Of a DNA stretch of 64,000 nt, positions 34,775 to 43,663 are shown in pieces. Where the stretch lies: the NCBI RefSeq assembly GCF_013141765.1, contig NZ_WHOD01000017.1, positions 1 to 64,000 of the forward strand, written 5' to 3'. Below the pieces are notes generated by a model. The model did no database searches. It was not told the origin of the DNA and was given only the letters and a program-made list of their open reading frames with translations. The number at the start of each line of letters is the position of its first letter. Position 1 is the stretch's first letter. Source of the DNA: Paenibacillus foliorum. GTDB taxonomy: Bacteria > Bacillota > Bacilli > Paenibacillales > NBRC-103111. The translations under genes and the position numbers were made by a program.

Positions 34775-36496
34775 ATGGCTACTAAAATGCCAAAGGTTCC
34801 TGTCGTTATAGTTGGGATGGGATTTCTAGGAGGTATACTTGCCGCTGAGTTAACCAAACAGGGCGTCAAGGTTGTGGGATTGGAAAGAGGAAAGCCGCGC
34901 AGTACGGAAGATTATTACATGGTGCATGATGAGCTTCGCTATGCGCAAAGGCTGGATCTGATGCAGGATCTGGCCAAGGAAACGATAACCTTCCGTAATA
35001 CAGAGAAGGTAGCGGCAGTGCCGATGCGGGAGCACGGCTCCTTCCTGCTTGGAGAGGGGCTTGGCGGAGCGAGTGTGCATTGGAACGGACAAACCTTCCG
35101 ATTTCTCCCCTATGATTTCCAAATTTACAGTAAGACGGTTGAGCGTTATGGGAAAAGTAAAATACCAGACGGGATGTTAATTCAGGATTGGGGCATTACC
35201 TACGATGAAATGGAGCCCTATTTTGAAAAGTTTGAGAAAATGGCCGGAATTTCCGGTGATCCCGAACAAAATGAGATGGTTGGTAAGCGAGCAAACCCTT
35301 TTCCAACTAAGGCGATGATTCGAACACCGACTATTAAAATGTTCGAGGAGGCGACCAAGAAGCTTGGTTACCATCCTTATATGTGGCCTTCGGCTAATCT
35401 ATCTGAGCAGTATACAAATCCTGACGGCATTACTCGTGCAGCCTGTCAATATTGCGGGTTTTGCGAGCGGTTTGGCTGTGAATATGGAGCGAAGGCTGAC
35501 TCTGTAGTAACGGTATTGCCGGTAGCTCATAAAACCGGAAATTTCGAATTGAGGACCTACTCGAATGTTATCAAGGTCTTAAATGACGGTAAAAAAGCGA
35601 GCGGTGTTGTTTATGTAAACACAATAACGGGTGAGGAGTACGAACAGCCAGCCGATATTGTTATTCTAACGGGCTATGTATTTAATAACATCAGGCTGCT
35701 GTTAACTTCCAAATTGGGTCAGCCCTATGATCCTGCTACGGGGAAAGGAGTTATCGGTAAAAACTATGCCTACCAAACGAATGGAGGTAGTGCGACAGGC
35801 TTTTTTGATGACAAGGAATTTAACACCTACGCGGGAGCTGGGTCTTTAGGGATGGAAATTCCCGATTTCAACGGGGATAACTTCGATCATAGCAATCTCA
35901 ACTTTATCCATGGAGCCGGTATTCGCTTCGCGCAGCCGGGACTGCGGCCGATTGCCAATAATTCGGTACCGGCGGGAACTCCTACTTGGGGAAAAGAGTT
36001 TAAACAGAAATCAATCAAGTACGCGAACAGCGTCTTGAATGTGGGTGTACAGGGCAGCAGTCTGCCGTGGAAGCATCACTATCTGGATTTGGATCCTACA
36101 TACAAAGACGCTTATGGGCTGCCGCTTATGCGAATTACTTTTGACTTTGAAGAGCAGGACCGACAAATGATCAAGTTTGTAGCAGAGAAGGCAGCAGGGA
36201 TCATGAAGGAAATGAATCCAACAACGATAGGATCGAACAGTACGTTAGGGCCTTACAACATTGTCCCTTACCAATCTACGCATAATACGGGTGGCGCTAT
36301 CATGGGCTCCGATCCTTCGACATCAGCAGTAAACAACTACTTGCAAATGTGGGATGTTGAAAATGTGTTTGTCGTTGGGGCTTCCGCATTTCCTCACAAC
36401 AGCGGCTATAATCCGACGGGAACGGTAGGAGCTCTTGCATATAGGGCAGCTGAAGGGGTTTCCAAATACATGAAGCAGGGCGGAATCGTTGTATAA
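34775..36496 (+). CDS. GMC-family FAD dehydrogenase (gluconate 2-dehydrogenase-like)
   Basis: A 573-residue flavoprotein of the glucose-methanol-choline family. The FAD site is VVIVGMGFLGGILAAELTKQ. A Cys cluster CQYCGFCERFGC (about 223-234) resembles the iron-sulfur ligand region of FAD-dependent glucose and gluconate dehydrogenases. The C-terminal block STHNTGGAIMGSDPSTS and GYNPTGTV contains the active-site His/Asn pair. It has no signal peptide, so export as a folded complex with the Tat-signal subunit is expected. No cytochrome c subunit is encoded nearby, which leaves the electron acceptor (perhaps quinone) open. Substrate: gluconate or another sugar acid or polyol. Confidence 0.9.
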   Translation: MATKMPKVPVVIVGMGFLGGILAAELTKQGVKVVGLERGKPRSTEDYYMVHDELRYAQRLDLMQDLAKETITFRNTEKVAAVPMREHGSFLLGEGLGGASVHWNGQTFRFLPYDFQIYSKTVERYGKSKIPDGMLIQDWGITYDEMEPYFEKFEKMAGISGDPEQNEMVGKRANPFPTKAMIRTPTIKMFEEATKKLGYHPYMWPSANLSEQYTNPDGITRAACQYCGFCERFGCEYGAKADSVVTVLPVAHKTGNFELRTYSNVIKVLNDGKKASGVVYVNTITGEEYEQPADIVILTGYVFNNIRLLLTSKLGQPYDPATGKGVIGKNYAYQTNGGSATGFFDDKEFNTYAGAGSLGMEIPDFNGDNFDHSNLNFIHGAGIRFAQPGLRPIANNSVPAGTPTWGKEFKQKSIKYANSVLNVGVQGSSLPWKHHYLDLDPTYKDAYGLPLMRITFDFEEQDRQMIKFVAEKAAGIMKEMNPTTIGSNSTLGPYNIVPYQSTHNTGGAIMGSDPSTSAVNNYLQMWDVENVFVVGASAFPHNSGYNPTGTVGALAYRAAEGVSKYMKQGGIVV

Positions 36497-36532
36497 CGGT
36501 GAGCATTCCTTCGAATGGGTGTGAGGTAGAGC

Positions 36533-37261
36533 ATGGAGCAGGAAGATTGGATTTTTCACCTTACGGAAGTGCGTAAACGGCTGCTGCTCGTATTTGGGTG
36601 GTTTGTAGCGACTTTGTGCGTAGGCTTGTACGTCTCGCCTAGCATATTGCGGTTTATCAAATCACAGCCTGGAGCAGATGGCATCGAATGGAACGTGTTT
36701 TCTTTCACGGATGGGCTGCTGATATACATGAAGTGTGCTTTGCTGTTTGCGCTTCTGTTCACGCTGCCAGTCCTACTTTACCAGCTATGGGCATTCGTTC
36801 GTCCAGGCTTAACGGATAAGGAAGCGAAGGGCGCACTATCTTATGTTCCAGCGTCATTTATGCTGTTTTTAGTCGGGCTTGCGTTCAGCTATTTGGTCGT
36901 ATTTCCGATGATGCTCCGTTTTATGAAAAATATGAACAGTACCATTGGAGCTGTGGAAACGTACGGCATTGACAAATATTTTTCGTTTTTGTTCGATGTT
37001 GTGCTCCCCATGTCAGCGGCATTCGAGCTTCCTGTCGTCATGTTGTTTTTGACACGAATCGGCTTGCTCACGCCTGAACGATTAAAGACGGGGCGCAAAT
37101 ACGCCTACGTAGGGCTGGCTATCCTTGGCTCATGTATATCACCGCCGGACATGCTTTCTCATCTGTCGGTTACGATTCCCTTATTTATGCTGTTTGAGAT
37201 TAGCGTCTTCGTTTCGGGCAGACAGTGGCGTATGACACAGGAAAGCCCGGCCAACGGTTGA
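36533..37261 (+). CDS. tatC: Sec-independent translocase TatC
   Basis: A 242-residue polytopic membrane protein with six helices, the receptor for twin-arginine signals. The conserved N-terminal motif is HLTEVRKRL and the first periplasmic loop is FVRPGLTDKEAKG, including the essential Pro and Glu. It sits 36 bases after a Tat-dependent dehydrogenase operon and just before tatA. This is the pattern of dedicated Bacillus Tat systems such as phoD-tatAd-tatCd, but with tatC first. It probably serves the dehydrogenase pair. Confidence 0.95.
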   Translation: MEQEDWIFHLTEVRKRLLLVFGWFVATLCVGLYVSPSILRFIKSQPGADGIEWNVFSFTDGLLIYMKCALLFALLFTLPVLLYQLWAFVRPGLTDKEAKGALSYVPASFMLFLVGLAFSYLVVFPMMLRFMKNMNSTIGAVETYGIDKYFSFLFDVVLPMSAAFELPVVMLFLTRIGLLTPERLKTGRKYAYVGLAILGSCISPPDMLSHLSVTIPLFMLFEISVFVSGRQWRMTQESPANG

Positions 37262-37293
37262 TCCGTACAAGAGAAGGTTAGGCTTACGATGCA

Positions 37294-37313
37294 GGTTTCG
37301 CTAAAGCGAAACC
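37294..37313 (+). promoter_or_regulatory. Hairpin between tatC and tatA
   Basis: GGTTTCGCT and AGCGAAACC pair perfectly around AA, ending 3 bases before the AGGAGG of tatA. With no T-run it is not a terminator. It could protect or create the 5' end of a tatA message, since Tat systems need more TatA than TatC, or hinder access to the ribosome site. Confidence 0.55.
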
Positions 37314-37330
37314 CATAGGAGGATAAAACT

Positions 37331-37531
37331 ATGTTTAACAATATCGGTGTTTCAGGGCTGGTGCTTATATTGGCCATCGCGTTAATTTTATTTGGGCCTT
37401 CCAAGCTGCCTCAGCTTGGAAGAGCATTCGGCGATACGCTCCGCGAGTTCCGCAATTCCACTCGTGGTATGGTAGAGGATACAGATCAGCCGGAGCAAGC
37501 GGCATCGAACGAAGTTAAGAAGCTTAATTAA
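37331..37531 (+). CDS. tatA: Twin-arginine translocase subunit TatA
   Basis: A 66-residue TatA/E protein: short N-terminus, a membrane helix (GVSGLVLILAIALILF), the FGPSKLP hinge and an amphipathic helix LGRAFGDTLREFRNS, then a charged tail. TatA oligomers form the protein-conducting patch used by TatC-bound substrates. AGGAGG stands 7 bases before the ATG. Minimal Gram-positive TatAC systems have no TatB, as here. Confidence 0.95.
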   Translation: MFNNIGVSGLVLILAIALILFGPSKLPQLGRAFGDTLREFRNSTRGMVEDTDQPEQAASNEVKKLN

Positions 37532-37580
37532 GAGCAGTCAGGATAATTCCATTAACTGTAAATAATTAACTAAGCTACAC

Positions 37581-37618
37581 AAAAGGAGCATGGCCCATAT
37601 GGGGGCAGGCTCCTTTCT
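37581..37618 (+). terminator. Terminator after tatA
   Basis: AAAGGAGC and GCTCCTTT enclose an inner G/C-rich stem. The tail TTTCTGC is modest. The outer arm and right flank resemble the hairpin repeat at 11029-11098. Confidence 0.65.
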
Positions 37619-37641
37619 GCATTTGTTATTTCTCCTAAAAA

Positions 37642-37678
37642 AATAGGCTGCCCCGTCGTTACGACTTTGGGGCAGCTC
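37642..37678 (-). terminator. Candidate terminator for yaaH
   Basis: GCTGCCCC-GTCG and CGAC-GGGGCAGC pair. On the minus strand the stem is followed by CTATTTTTTT. It lies about 190 bases after the yaaH stop, with no other leftward gene in between. Confidence 0.65.
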
Positions 37679-37865
37679 TCGGATGATTATTAGTGCATAA
37701 TGATTTGTTAAAGTTAGTCCATTAATGCAGAAAGCTTCATCATTCTGCTTAGCAGCACTGCGCTTGTGCTCGTGTTGCTTGTTCCTTAGGTGCAATTCTT
37801 TGACTATCGATACCGCTGATGATCGATTCGGAAAGCAGCGAAGCTGCTGCGTCTTGAGCCCAAAG

Positions 37866-39152
37866 CTATCTTTTAACCACATTGAAATTGTCCTCGATAA
37901 GCAGCCAATTTTGCGGAAAGCTCAGTCCAAGCTTCCAATAGCTGATCCCACGTAGACCTAATTCCTTCACTAAATTAAACTTGGCTTGAATGGAACGCGC
38001 ATCCTCAAACCAAACGATGTGCTGCTTGCCTGAGCTATCCCAATAAGTAAAATGCGGAGCTTGTGCTACATAATCGTACTGAATTTGCGCATTCTGTTTT
38101 CTTGCCAAATCGATGGCAGCTTGCGGACTTAAAGCTTTGGCAAATGGACCGCCTTGTACAAACGGCAGTGTCCAATCATACCCGTATAAATTTTGCCCCA
38201 TCATGATTTTGGAAGCAGGCATTTCACTGATCGCATATTCCAAAACCTTACGCACCGGACCTATAGGCGAAACAGCCATGGCGGGTCCTCCGCTATATCC
38301 CCACTCATAGGTCATAATGACAACAAAGTCAGCAACTTCTCCATGCACTTTATAATCATGAGCCGTATACCATGCTCCTGTTTGAGTCGAGCTTGTTTTT
38401 GGAGCTAGAGCCGTTGACATCAGAAAGCCTTCGCGGTGCAGCAAGCCGGAGGCCTTACGAAGGAAACGGTTATAGGCATCTTTATCTTCCGGACGCAGAT
38501 GCTCGATATCAAAGTGGATATCTTGAAAATTTAGTTCCTTTGCTGTTCGTATTATAGTATCGAATAAATGATTCTGTACCTCTTGATCATTCAAAATGAC
38601 GGAGCCCAGCTCAGGGCTGAACTGGTCCTTCTCTAAATTGGTTACAACCATCATTAAGGTGACATTATGCTGCTGAGCAATCGCCTCAAGCCCATTCAAA
38701 GGCGGCGCTTGCAAAGATCCGTCGCGGTTGATTCGAAAGCTGAAGGGTGCCAGGTAGGTCAAATAATGTGCGGTATCCCTTGCCGATTGCAGCAGCTCGG
38801 AAGATATTGCATTTCCTCTAGGCTCGAGATAGGCATTAATTTCTGCTTTACGGCGTGGTGCCGGTGGAATGTAGAGCCGCATCCCCACGGTTAGAGGCTG
38901 ATTCTCCCTTAAGTGGTTAACTGATGCTAACGTTTGAGCTGAGACGCCGAATTTATGAGCGATACTATATAGACTGTCACTAGACAGCACATAATAATAT
39001 TTTCCGACTATAGGAATAACTAATGCCTGTCCTACGACTAGCGATTTTTCTACAGAAATTTCATTTGCATCGGCTATTTCTTTAACCGTCACCCCATACG
39101 CATTTGAAATCTGGTAGAGTGATTGGCCTTGTTGCACGACGTGAATTTGCAT
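37866..39152 (-). CDS. yaaH: LysM-GH18 spore-cortex hydrolase (YaaH/SleL)
   Basis: A 428-residue spore protein, the length of B. subtilis YaaH (427). Two LysM domains (about 2-47 and 51-95; VQQGQSLYQISNAYGV and LSSDSLYSIAHKFGVSAQTL) bind peptidoglycan. A GH18 barrel (about 105-425) follows with the catalytic motif IHFDIE, whose Glu is the acid/base. YaaH/SleL is an N-acetylglucosaminidase or epimerase-like enzyme that trims cortex fragments during germination. No signal peptide is present, normal for coat-delivered proteins. GAGGAGGGGG precedes the ATG. Expected to be made in the mother cell; no sigma-E box was confirmed. Confidence 0.93.
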   Translation of the reverse strand: MQIHVVQQGQSLYQISNAYGVTVKEIADANEISVEKSLVVGQALVIPIVGKYYYVLSSDSLYSIAHKFGVSAQTLASVNHLRENQPLTVGMRLYIPPAPRRKAEINAYLEPRGNAISSELLQSARDTAHYLTYLAPFSFRINRDGSLQAPPLNGLEAIAQQHNVTLMMVVTNLEKDQFSPELGSVILNDQEVQNHLFDTIIRTAKELNFQDIHFDIEHLRPEDKDAYNRFLRKASGLLHREGFLMSTALAPKTSSTQTGAWYTAHDYKVHGEVADFVVIMTYEWGYSGGPAMAVSPIGPVRKVLEYAISEMPASKIMMGQNLYGYDWTLPFVQGGPFAKALSPQAAIDLARKQNAQIQYDYVAQAPHFTYWDSSGKQHIVWFEDARSIQAKFNLVKELGLRGISYWKLGLSFPQNWLLIEDNFNVVKR

Positions 39153-39358
39153 GGTTCCCCCTCCTCGTAATGAATAAATTTGAAAATCACGATATTTTCA
39201 TTATTGGATAAGATATGCGGAATAGCCCAAATGGGTGTCTGTCTATACAAGGGGTTCCCAACCATTTTATGTGCAATAACTTGTAAAAGGGTTCATAACG
39301 ATTTGTAACTATATGGTACAATAGCTGTGCTAATATGCTAGAGAGAAAGGGTGAGTCA

Positions 39359-40525
39359 ATGACTTCTGAGCTGTTGGTTTCAAAAGAGCGGATGATAGGG
39401 CTCGATGTGATCCGCGGCTTTGCGGTGCTGGGAATTTTTTTCGTAAATGTTCCCGAAATGATCGGTATTGGCAACGCATTTGAGCCTAGTTATAGAGGGT
39501 TGGACGCTTTTATTCGTCTGATCTACGACATGCTGTTCCAAACGAAGTTTTACTCCATCTTCGCGTTCTTGTTTGGCGTAGGCTTTTACTTATTTTTTGA
39601 AAACGCTGAACGTCAAGGGAAGCGCCCTCGAATTTTGTTTATGAGAAGACTTCTGCTTTTGATGGTTCTGGGTATTGGGCATGCTGTGCTGCTATGGTTC
39701 GGTGATATTTTGTACACGTATGCTATCCTAGGCTTCTTACTCCTTATATTTTACAAGCGATCACCCAAGACGATTTTAGTATGGAGTCTTATTTTATCCG
39801 GATTGTTTGGGCTTTTTATAATATTAGCTACATTTGCCCTCGGTCTTTCGAAAGAGCTAAGTAAACCGTTGTTTACACATATCCCGGATTGGGGAGAGCG
39901 GATCGATTTTTTACTGGGTAGTGGTTTGGGGAATGCTGCTTCATTAAGCTTTGAAATCTTGGGATTGTTTCTACTTGGGCTGTATGCAGGAAAGAAGAGC
40001 TGGTTCGAGCATAAGGAGCTTAATGTGACTGTTGTCCACCGTGTGCACATGTCGGCTTTCATTCTATCCATCCTGCTCTTTATTCCGATGGTCCATTATT
40101 ATAGCTCTCATCCCGTCTACATGCCGATGGAGCTTTACCCATACACCCATTTTACCGGTAAAACAATGGCGATCTTTTACATATGTACCTTGCTGCTGAT
40201 GATTCATCGATATGGTATTCAGCGCTTTAGCAGCCTGGCAGCGGTCGGGCGAATGACCTTAACCAACTACTTAGTGCAATCTATTCTTACCATGCTGCTG
40301 CTGCAGGTTTTCTGGAACTATGTTAACCGCTTGCCGCTGTGGGTAGGGATGGTCTATTCGGTTGCAGTGGTTGTGATTATTATCTTTTGGAGCAAGCTGT
40401 GGCTTCATCATTATCGAATGGGACCGTTAGAATGGCTTTGGAGAGCCGGTACCTATGGACAATGGCCTGCATTAAACCGGAAGCAGGGAGTTGCTACAGG
40501 AGGAACTCCGACAACGAAGGCTTAA
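39359..40525 (+). CDS. DUF418 membrane protein
   Basis: A 388-residue polytopic membrane protein of the DUF418/YeiB group. The start block RMIGLDVIRGFAVLGIFFVN is the family hallmark, related to acyltransferase-3-like membrane proteins. The C-terminal DUF418 domain includes VGRMTLTNYLVQSIL and GPLEWLWRAGTYG. About ten hydrophobic helices are apparent. The ATG at 39359, with AAAGGGTGAG before it, is preferred to one 24 bases upstream. Function of the family is unknown. It stands alone between a spore gene and a sensor kinase. Confidence 0.88.
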   Translation: MTSELLVSKERMIGLDVIRGFAVLGIFFVNVPEMIGIGNAFEPSYRGLDAFIRLIYDMLFQTKFYSIFAFLFGVGFYLFFENAERQGKRPRILFMRRLLLLMVLGIGHAVLLWFGDILYTYAILGFLLLIFYKRSPKTILVWSLILSGLFGLFIILATFALGLSKELSKPLFTHIPDWGERIDFLLGSGLGNAASLSFEILGLFLLGLYAGKKSWFEHKELNVTVVHRVHMSAFILSILLFIPMVHYYSSHPVYMPMELYPYTHFTGKTMAIFYICTLLLMIHRYGIQRFSSLAAVGRMTLTNYLVQSILTMLLLQVFWNYVNRLPLWVGMVYSVAVVVIIIFWSKLWLHHYRMGPLEWLWRAGTYGQWPALNRKQGVATGGTPTTKA

Positions 40526-40630
40526 AGAACTTATCTATACTGTTTCAATTCAACAACCTTCCATCGAGCAGGATTTCATGCTACTTTAGATAGTACATCT
40601 TACTAAACTGAAGCAGCGGGGTGGAGAGGC

Positions 40631-42448
40631 TTGTTAATTAAGAAAGCGCTGTCAATAAAAACGAAGCTTGTACTTCTCATCCTATTCTTTTTATGTGTAC
40701 CGTTTCTAGTCTTTGGCACGCTTTGGTATGTAAGAGCTTCTGAGAGCATTGAGCATAACGCAATTGAATACAGTGAGCAGCTTATGGGTCAAATCAATTC
40801 CCAGCTGGATGGATATTTCTCTGATCTGGAGAGAATAACCTACCCTTTGCTGCTGCATCCACAGATACAATCCTTCATGAAGCTCGAACCCGAGGATCAG
40901 TATGACAGATTTCTCGTCAGCAAAAAAATATCCGATGAGCTGTTTCCAAACATTACTTTCGGACGTCCTGATATTTATGGGCTTTCTATTGTTTCCAAGA
41001 ACGGCATTGCCACCGCAAGCTACAGCGCTACTGCAGCCAAAGAAAGCTATGAACAGTATAAGGATGCGCTTCTTGGTGATCGGAACTACCGGATTGTTGG
41101 CATTGAATACATGGAATCAACCCCTGTGCTAACGATTGCCCGTAATTTTTTGGATACGGTTTCGTATCAATCCAACGGGATGCTTATCGTTTATGCAAGG
41201 CTTAATGAAATCATTAAAATTTGCGAGAAGATCAAGCTGGGGGAAAGCGGTTTTGTATGGATTATGGATGCTGATGGGCGCATCGTATACCATCCTCAGA
41301 GGGAGAAGTGGGGAGAGCCTGCTCAAACACCTAAGCTTAGTGCAAATCTGCTGGCAAGTCAGAGAGGGTACTATGTGGAGAAGGCTCAGAGCGACAATCG
41401 GCTTATTATATATGAACGCTCTCAGATGACGGGATGGACGCTTGTTTCTGAAGTATCCTTAAAGGAACTGAATGGGAAAATGATTGGTCTTAGGAATGTT
41501 ACCCTGTGGGTCGGTCTCCTGCTGGTAGGGCTGGCGTTAATGATAACGGGAGGCTTCTCTTTCTATTTAACACGCTCGTTGTCCCATCTGCAGCGGCTTA
41601 TGCGGCGTGCGGAAGAAGGGGATCTTAGCGTCAAGGCTCCTGAGAGGAGAAACGATGAATTAGGAGGCTTGAATCGGGGATTTAACCGAATGGTCAGTCA
41701 GATTGGCCGCCTTATTGAGGAAGTGCAGACTTCCCATAGGAAGGAGCGTGAGATGGAAATCCGTCAGCGAGAATCAGCGCTGCAGGTCATGCAATCCCAA
41801 ATCAATCCTCATTTTCTTTATAATACATTGGAGATCATTAACTCCTATGCGATTATTGAGGATGTTCAGCCGATTAGCAGGATGGCTACTTCATTGGCTG
41901 ATATTTTTCGGTACAGTGTTGGTAATCCGGGGCAAGCGGTCACATTAATGGATGAAATCCGTTATATCCGCACCTATTTAGAAATTCAACAGGAGCGCTT
42001 TAATACTCTGCAAGTCGAGATTTGTGTTGAGGATGAATTACTTTCTCAAATACACGGAGTGAGGCTTATGATTCAACCGCTTGTGGAGAATGCGTTTAAG
42101 CATGGCTATCAAGCTAACAAGCAAAAGCCAAGCTACATAGGTATTACCGGCAAGCTCCAGGAGGGGCAATATGTTCTGTGCATTGAGGACCGGGGACAAG
42201 GAATGGACAGTCAGCTTATGGAACGGTACAATGCAGCCTTTATGACGGATGACAGCAAGGGGCTGCCGCAGAACGGGGATGTTAGCGGAGCCTTTGATAC
42301 CATCGGTTTATGGAATGTGCATCAACGCATCCGAATTAGCTTTGGACCGTCCTATGGGCTATATATCGTCAAGTCCGATGAGACAGGTACTCTTATTGAG
42401 ATGCGGCTGAAAATCATCAACTGGAGAGAGGGTGAAGAGGATGTATAA
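40631..42448 (+). CDS. YesM-type sensor histidine kinase
   Basis: A 605-residue membrane kinase: TM1 about 12-34, a large extracytoplasmic Cache domain (35-290), TM2 about 295-315, HAMP (SLSHLQRLMRRAEEGDLSV), then the His_kinase domain with the phospho-acceptor in QSQINPHFLYNTLE and the ATPase boxes LVENAFKHG and EDRGQGMD. This is the LytS/YesM class that pairs with AraC-type regulators of polysaccharide uptake in Paenibacillus. TTG start after GTGGAG. It overlaps the regulator by 8 bases. The external domain probably senses a sugar or its binding protein. Confidence 0.94.
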   Translation: MLIKKALSIKTKLVLLILFFLCVPFLVFGTLWYVRASESIEHNAIEYSEQLMGQINSQLDGYFSDLERITYPLLLHPQIQSFMKLEPEDQYDRFLVSKKISDELFPNITFGRPDIYGLSIVSKNGIATASYSATAAKESYEQYKDALLGDRNYRIVGIEYMESTPVLTIARNFLDTVSYQSNGMLIVYARLNEIIKICEKIKLGESGFVWIMDADGRIVYHPQREKWGEPAQTPKLSANLLASQRGYYVEKAQSDNRLIIYERSQMTGWTLVSEVSLKELNGKMIGLRNVTLWVGLLLVGLALMITGGFSFYLTRSLSHLQRLMRRAEEGDLSVKAPERRNDELGGLNRGFNRMVSQIGRLIEEVQTSHRKEREMEIRQRESALQVMQSQINPHFLYNTLEIINSYAIIEDVQPISRMATSLADIFRYSVGNPGQAVTLMDEIRYIRTYLEIQQERFNTLQVEICVEDELLSQIHGVRLMIQPLVENAFKHGYQANKQKPSYIGITGKLQEGQYVLCIEDRGQGMDSQLMERYNAAFMTDDSKGLPQNGDVSGAFDTIGLWNVHQRIRISFGPSYGLYIVKSDETGTLIEMRLKIINWREGEEDV

Positions 42449-43499
42449 CGTATTAATTGTTGATGATGAAGTGATGATCAAGCGTAGTCTAACCAAGCTA
42501 ATTAATGGGAGCTCGCATGGATTTCGCGTCTTGGGGGAGGCGGAAGATGGGAGCGAGGCGCTCGCTCTATGGGAGCGGCTGAAGCCAGATTTGATCATCA
42601 CCGATATAAGCATGCCGGTTATGGACGGCTTGGAACTCATTGAAGAAATCCGCAGCCGGGAACAGGCAACAGAAATTGTCATCTTATCGGGCTATGATGA
42701 TTTCAAGTATGCGCAGCAGGCAATGCGCTATGGAATCATGGATTATTTGCTCAAGCCGGTCCGACAGGAGCAGCTGGAGGATCTGTTGGGCAAAGCGGCA
42801 GCGCGATTGGAGCAGAAAGGCAGAAGCTTGAAGGAGCGGGGACAGAGGCTGTGGGAATGCAAGGGGATTGCGGGCTCGATTGCGGATGACCTGTGGATGG
42901 TTCGAGAGCTCGAAGCTCTGCGGCACCTAGCAGATTTTCAGCAGCAGCTGTTGAATCGCGGATTGACTATCGCGCAATGCTCGGAGCAGCTGGAGGATGC
43001 GCTCATCTTGGCAGAAGCGGAGCTTGTAGCCCAAAGCGGCGGTAAATTGCAGGAGCTTTCGAAGCCTCTGCTCTCCCCTGCAGCGCTATCTCCAGATGAG
43101 CTGCTGCATCGTGCGGGAACGAGCATTGCCGCATATGCAGAGCAGATACGTATTATGCGTAATTGGGGACAGAACCAGAGTATTCAGAAGGCGGTTGAAT
43201 ATATCGCAGCTCATTATATAAGTGAGCACTTGTCACTTTCCCATGCTGCTAATGAGGCGGGTATGTCTGACTCTTATTTCAGCAGGTGCTTCAAAGAGGA
43301 GCTCGGACTGAGCTTCATAGATTACGTCATCAAGCTTCGAATGGAGAAAGCAAAGGAGCTGTTGGAAGCTGCAGAGAGTAAGACGTACGAAGTTGCCTAT
43401 GCTGTTGGATATACGGACTACCCGCATTTTTCTAAATCCTTTAAAAAATACTGCGGGTTATCGCCCAATGACTACAAGAAAAGATTTAGCAATACATAA
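42441..43499 (+). CDS. YesN-type AraC response regulator
   Basis: A 352-residue regulator with an N-terminal receiver (IVDDEVMIKRSL; phospho-acceptor in LIITDISMPVMDG; Lys in LLKPVRQEQL) and a C-terminal AraC double helix-turn-helix (about 255-350: LSHAANEAGMSDSYFSRCFK and YEVAYAVGYTDYPHFSKSFK). The linker is Leu/Ala/Glu-rich. The ATG at 42441 is preferred to the GTG at 42432, which lies inside the purine-rich ribosome site. Co-translated with the kinase through the overlap. The likely target is the ABC transporter-glycosidase operon about 165 bases downstream. Confidence 0.94.
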   Translation: MYNVLIVDDEVMIKRSLTKLINGSSHGFRVLGEAEDGSEALALWERLKPDLIITDISMPVMDGLELIEEIRSREQATEIVILSGYDDFKYAQQAMRYGIMDYLLKPVRQEQLEDLLGKAAARLEQKGRSLKERGQRLWECKGIAGSIADDLWMVRELEALRHLADFQQQLLNRGLTIAQCSEQLEDALILAEAELVAQSGGKLQELSKPLLSPAALSPDELLHRAGTSIAAYAEQIRIMRNWGQNQSIQKAVEYIAAHYISEHLSLSHAANEAGMSDSYFSRCFKEELGLSFIDYVIKLRMEKAKELLEAAESKTYEVAYAVGYTDYPHFSKSFKKYCGLSPNDYKKRFSNT

Positions 43500-43506
43500 A
43501 TAAATA

Positions 43507-43537
43507 AGACGTGGCAGCATTGCGCGTCTTTTTGTTT
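43507..43537 (+). terminator. Terminator after the sensor-regulator pair
   Basis: AAGACG and CGTCTT (43507-43512 and 43525-43530) pair around a partly folded loop, followed by TTTGTTTTG. Confidence 0.65.
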
Positions 43538-43568
43538 TGTATTTCTTTAGAACATGGAGGGAGTAAAT

Positions 43569-43592
43569 ATGTCAAAAAAGCACAACTTGTAA
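43569..43592 (+). CDS. Possible 7-codon leader minigene (MSKKHNL)
   Basis: ATG-to-TAA in eight codons, with a strong GGAGGG site 7 bases before the ATG, between the terminator and the first permease gene. It may be a translated leader that affects the operon, or just a chance start. Too short to judge by coding content. Confidence 0.25.
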   Translation: MSKKHNL

Positions 43593-43617
43593 CCTTTAAA
43601 CACATGGTCGCCAGAAA

Positions 43618-43631
43618 TGATAGCGGTTACA
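43618..43631 (+). promoter_or_regulatory. cre-like catabolite repression site
   Basis: TGATAGCGGTTACA matches the CcpA consensus TGWAANCGNTNWCA at all but the fourth position. It lies 33 bases before the first permease start, where CcpA would block transcription of a sugar operon when preferred carbon is present. Confidence 0.6.
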
Positions 43632-43663
43632 ATTGAGCAGTGAGAAGGGGAAGGAGAGATACA

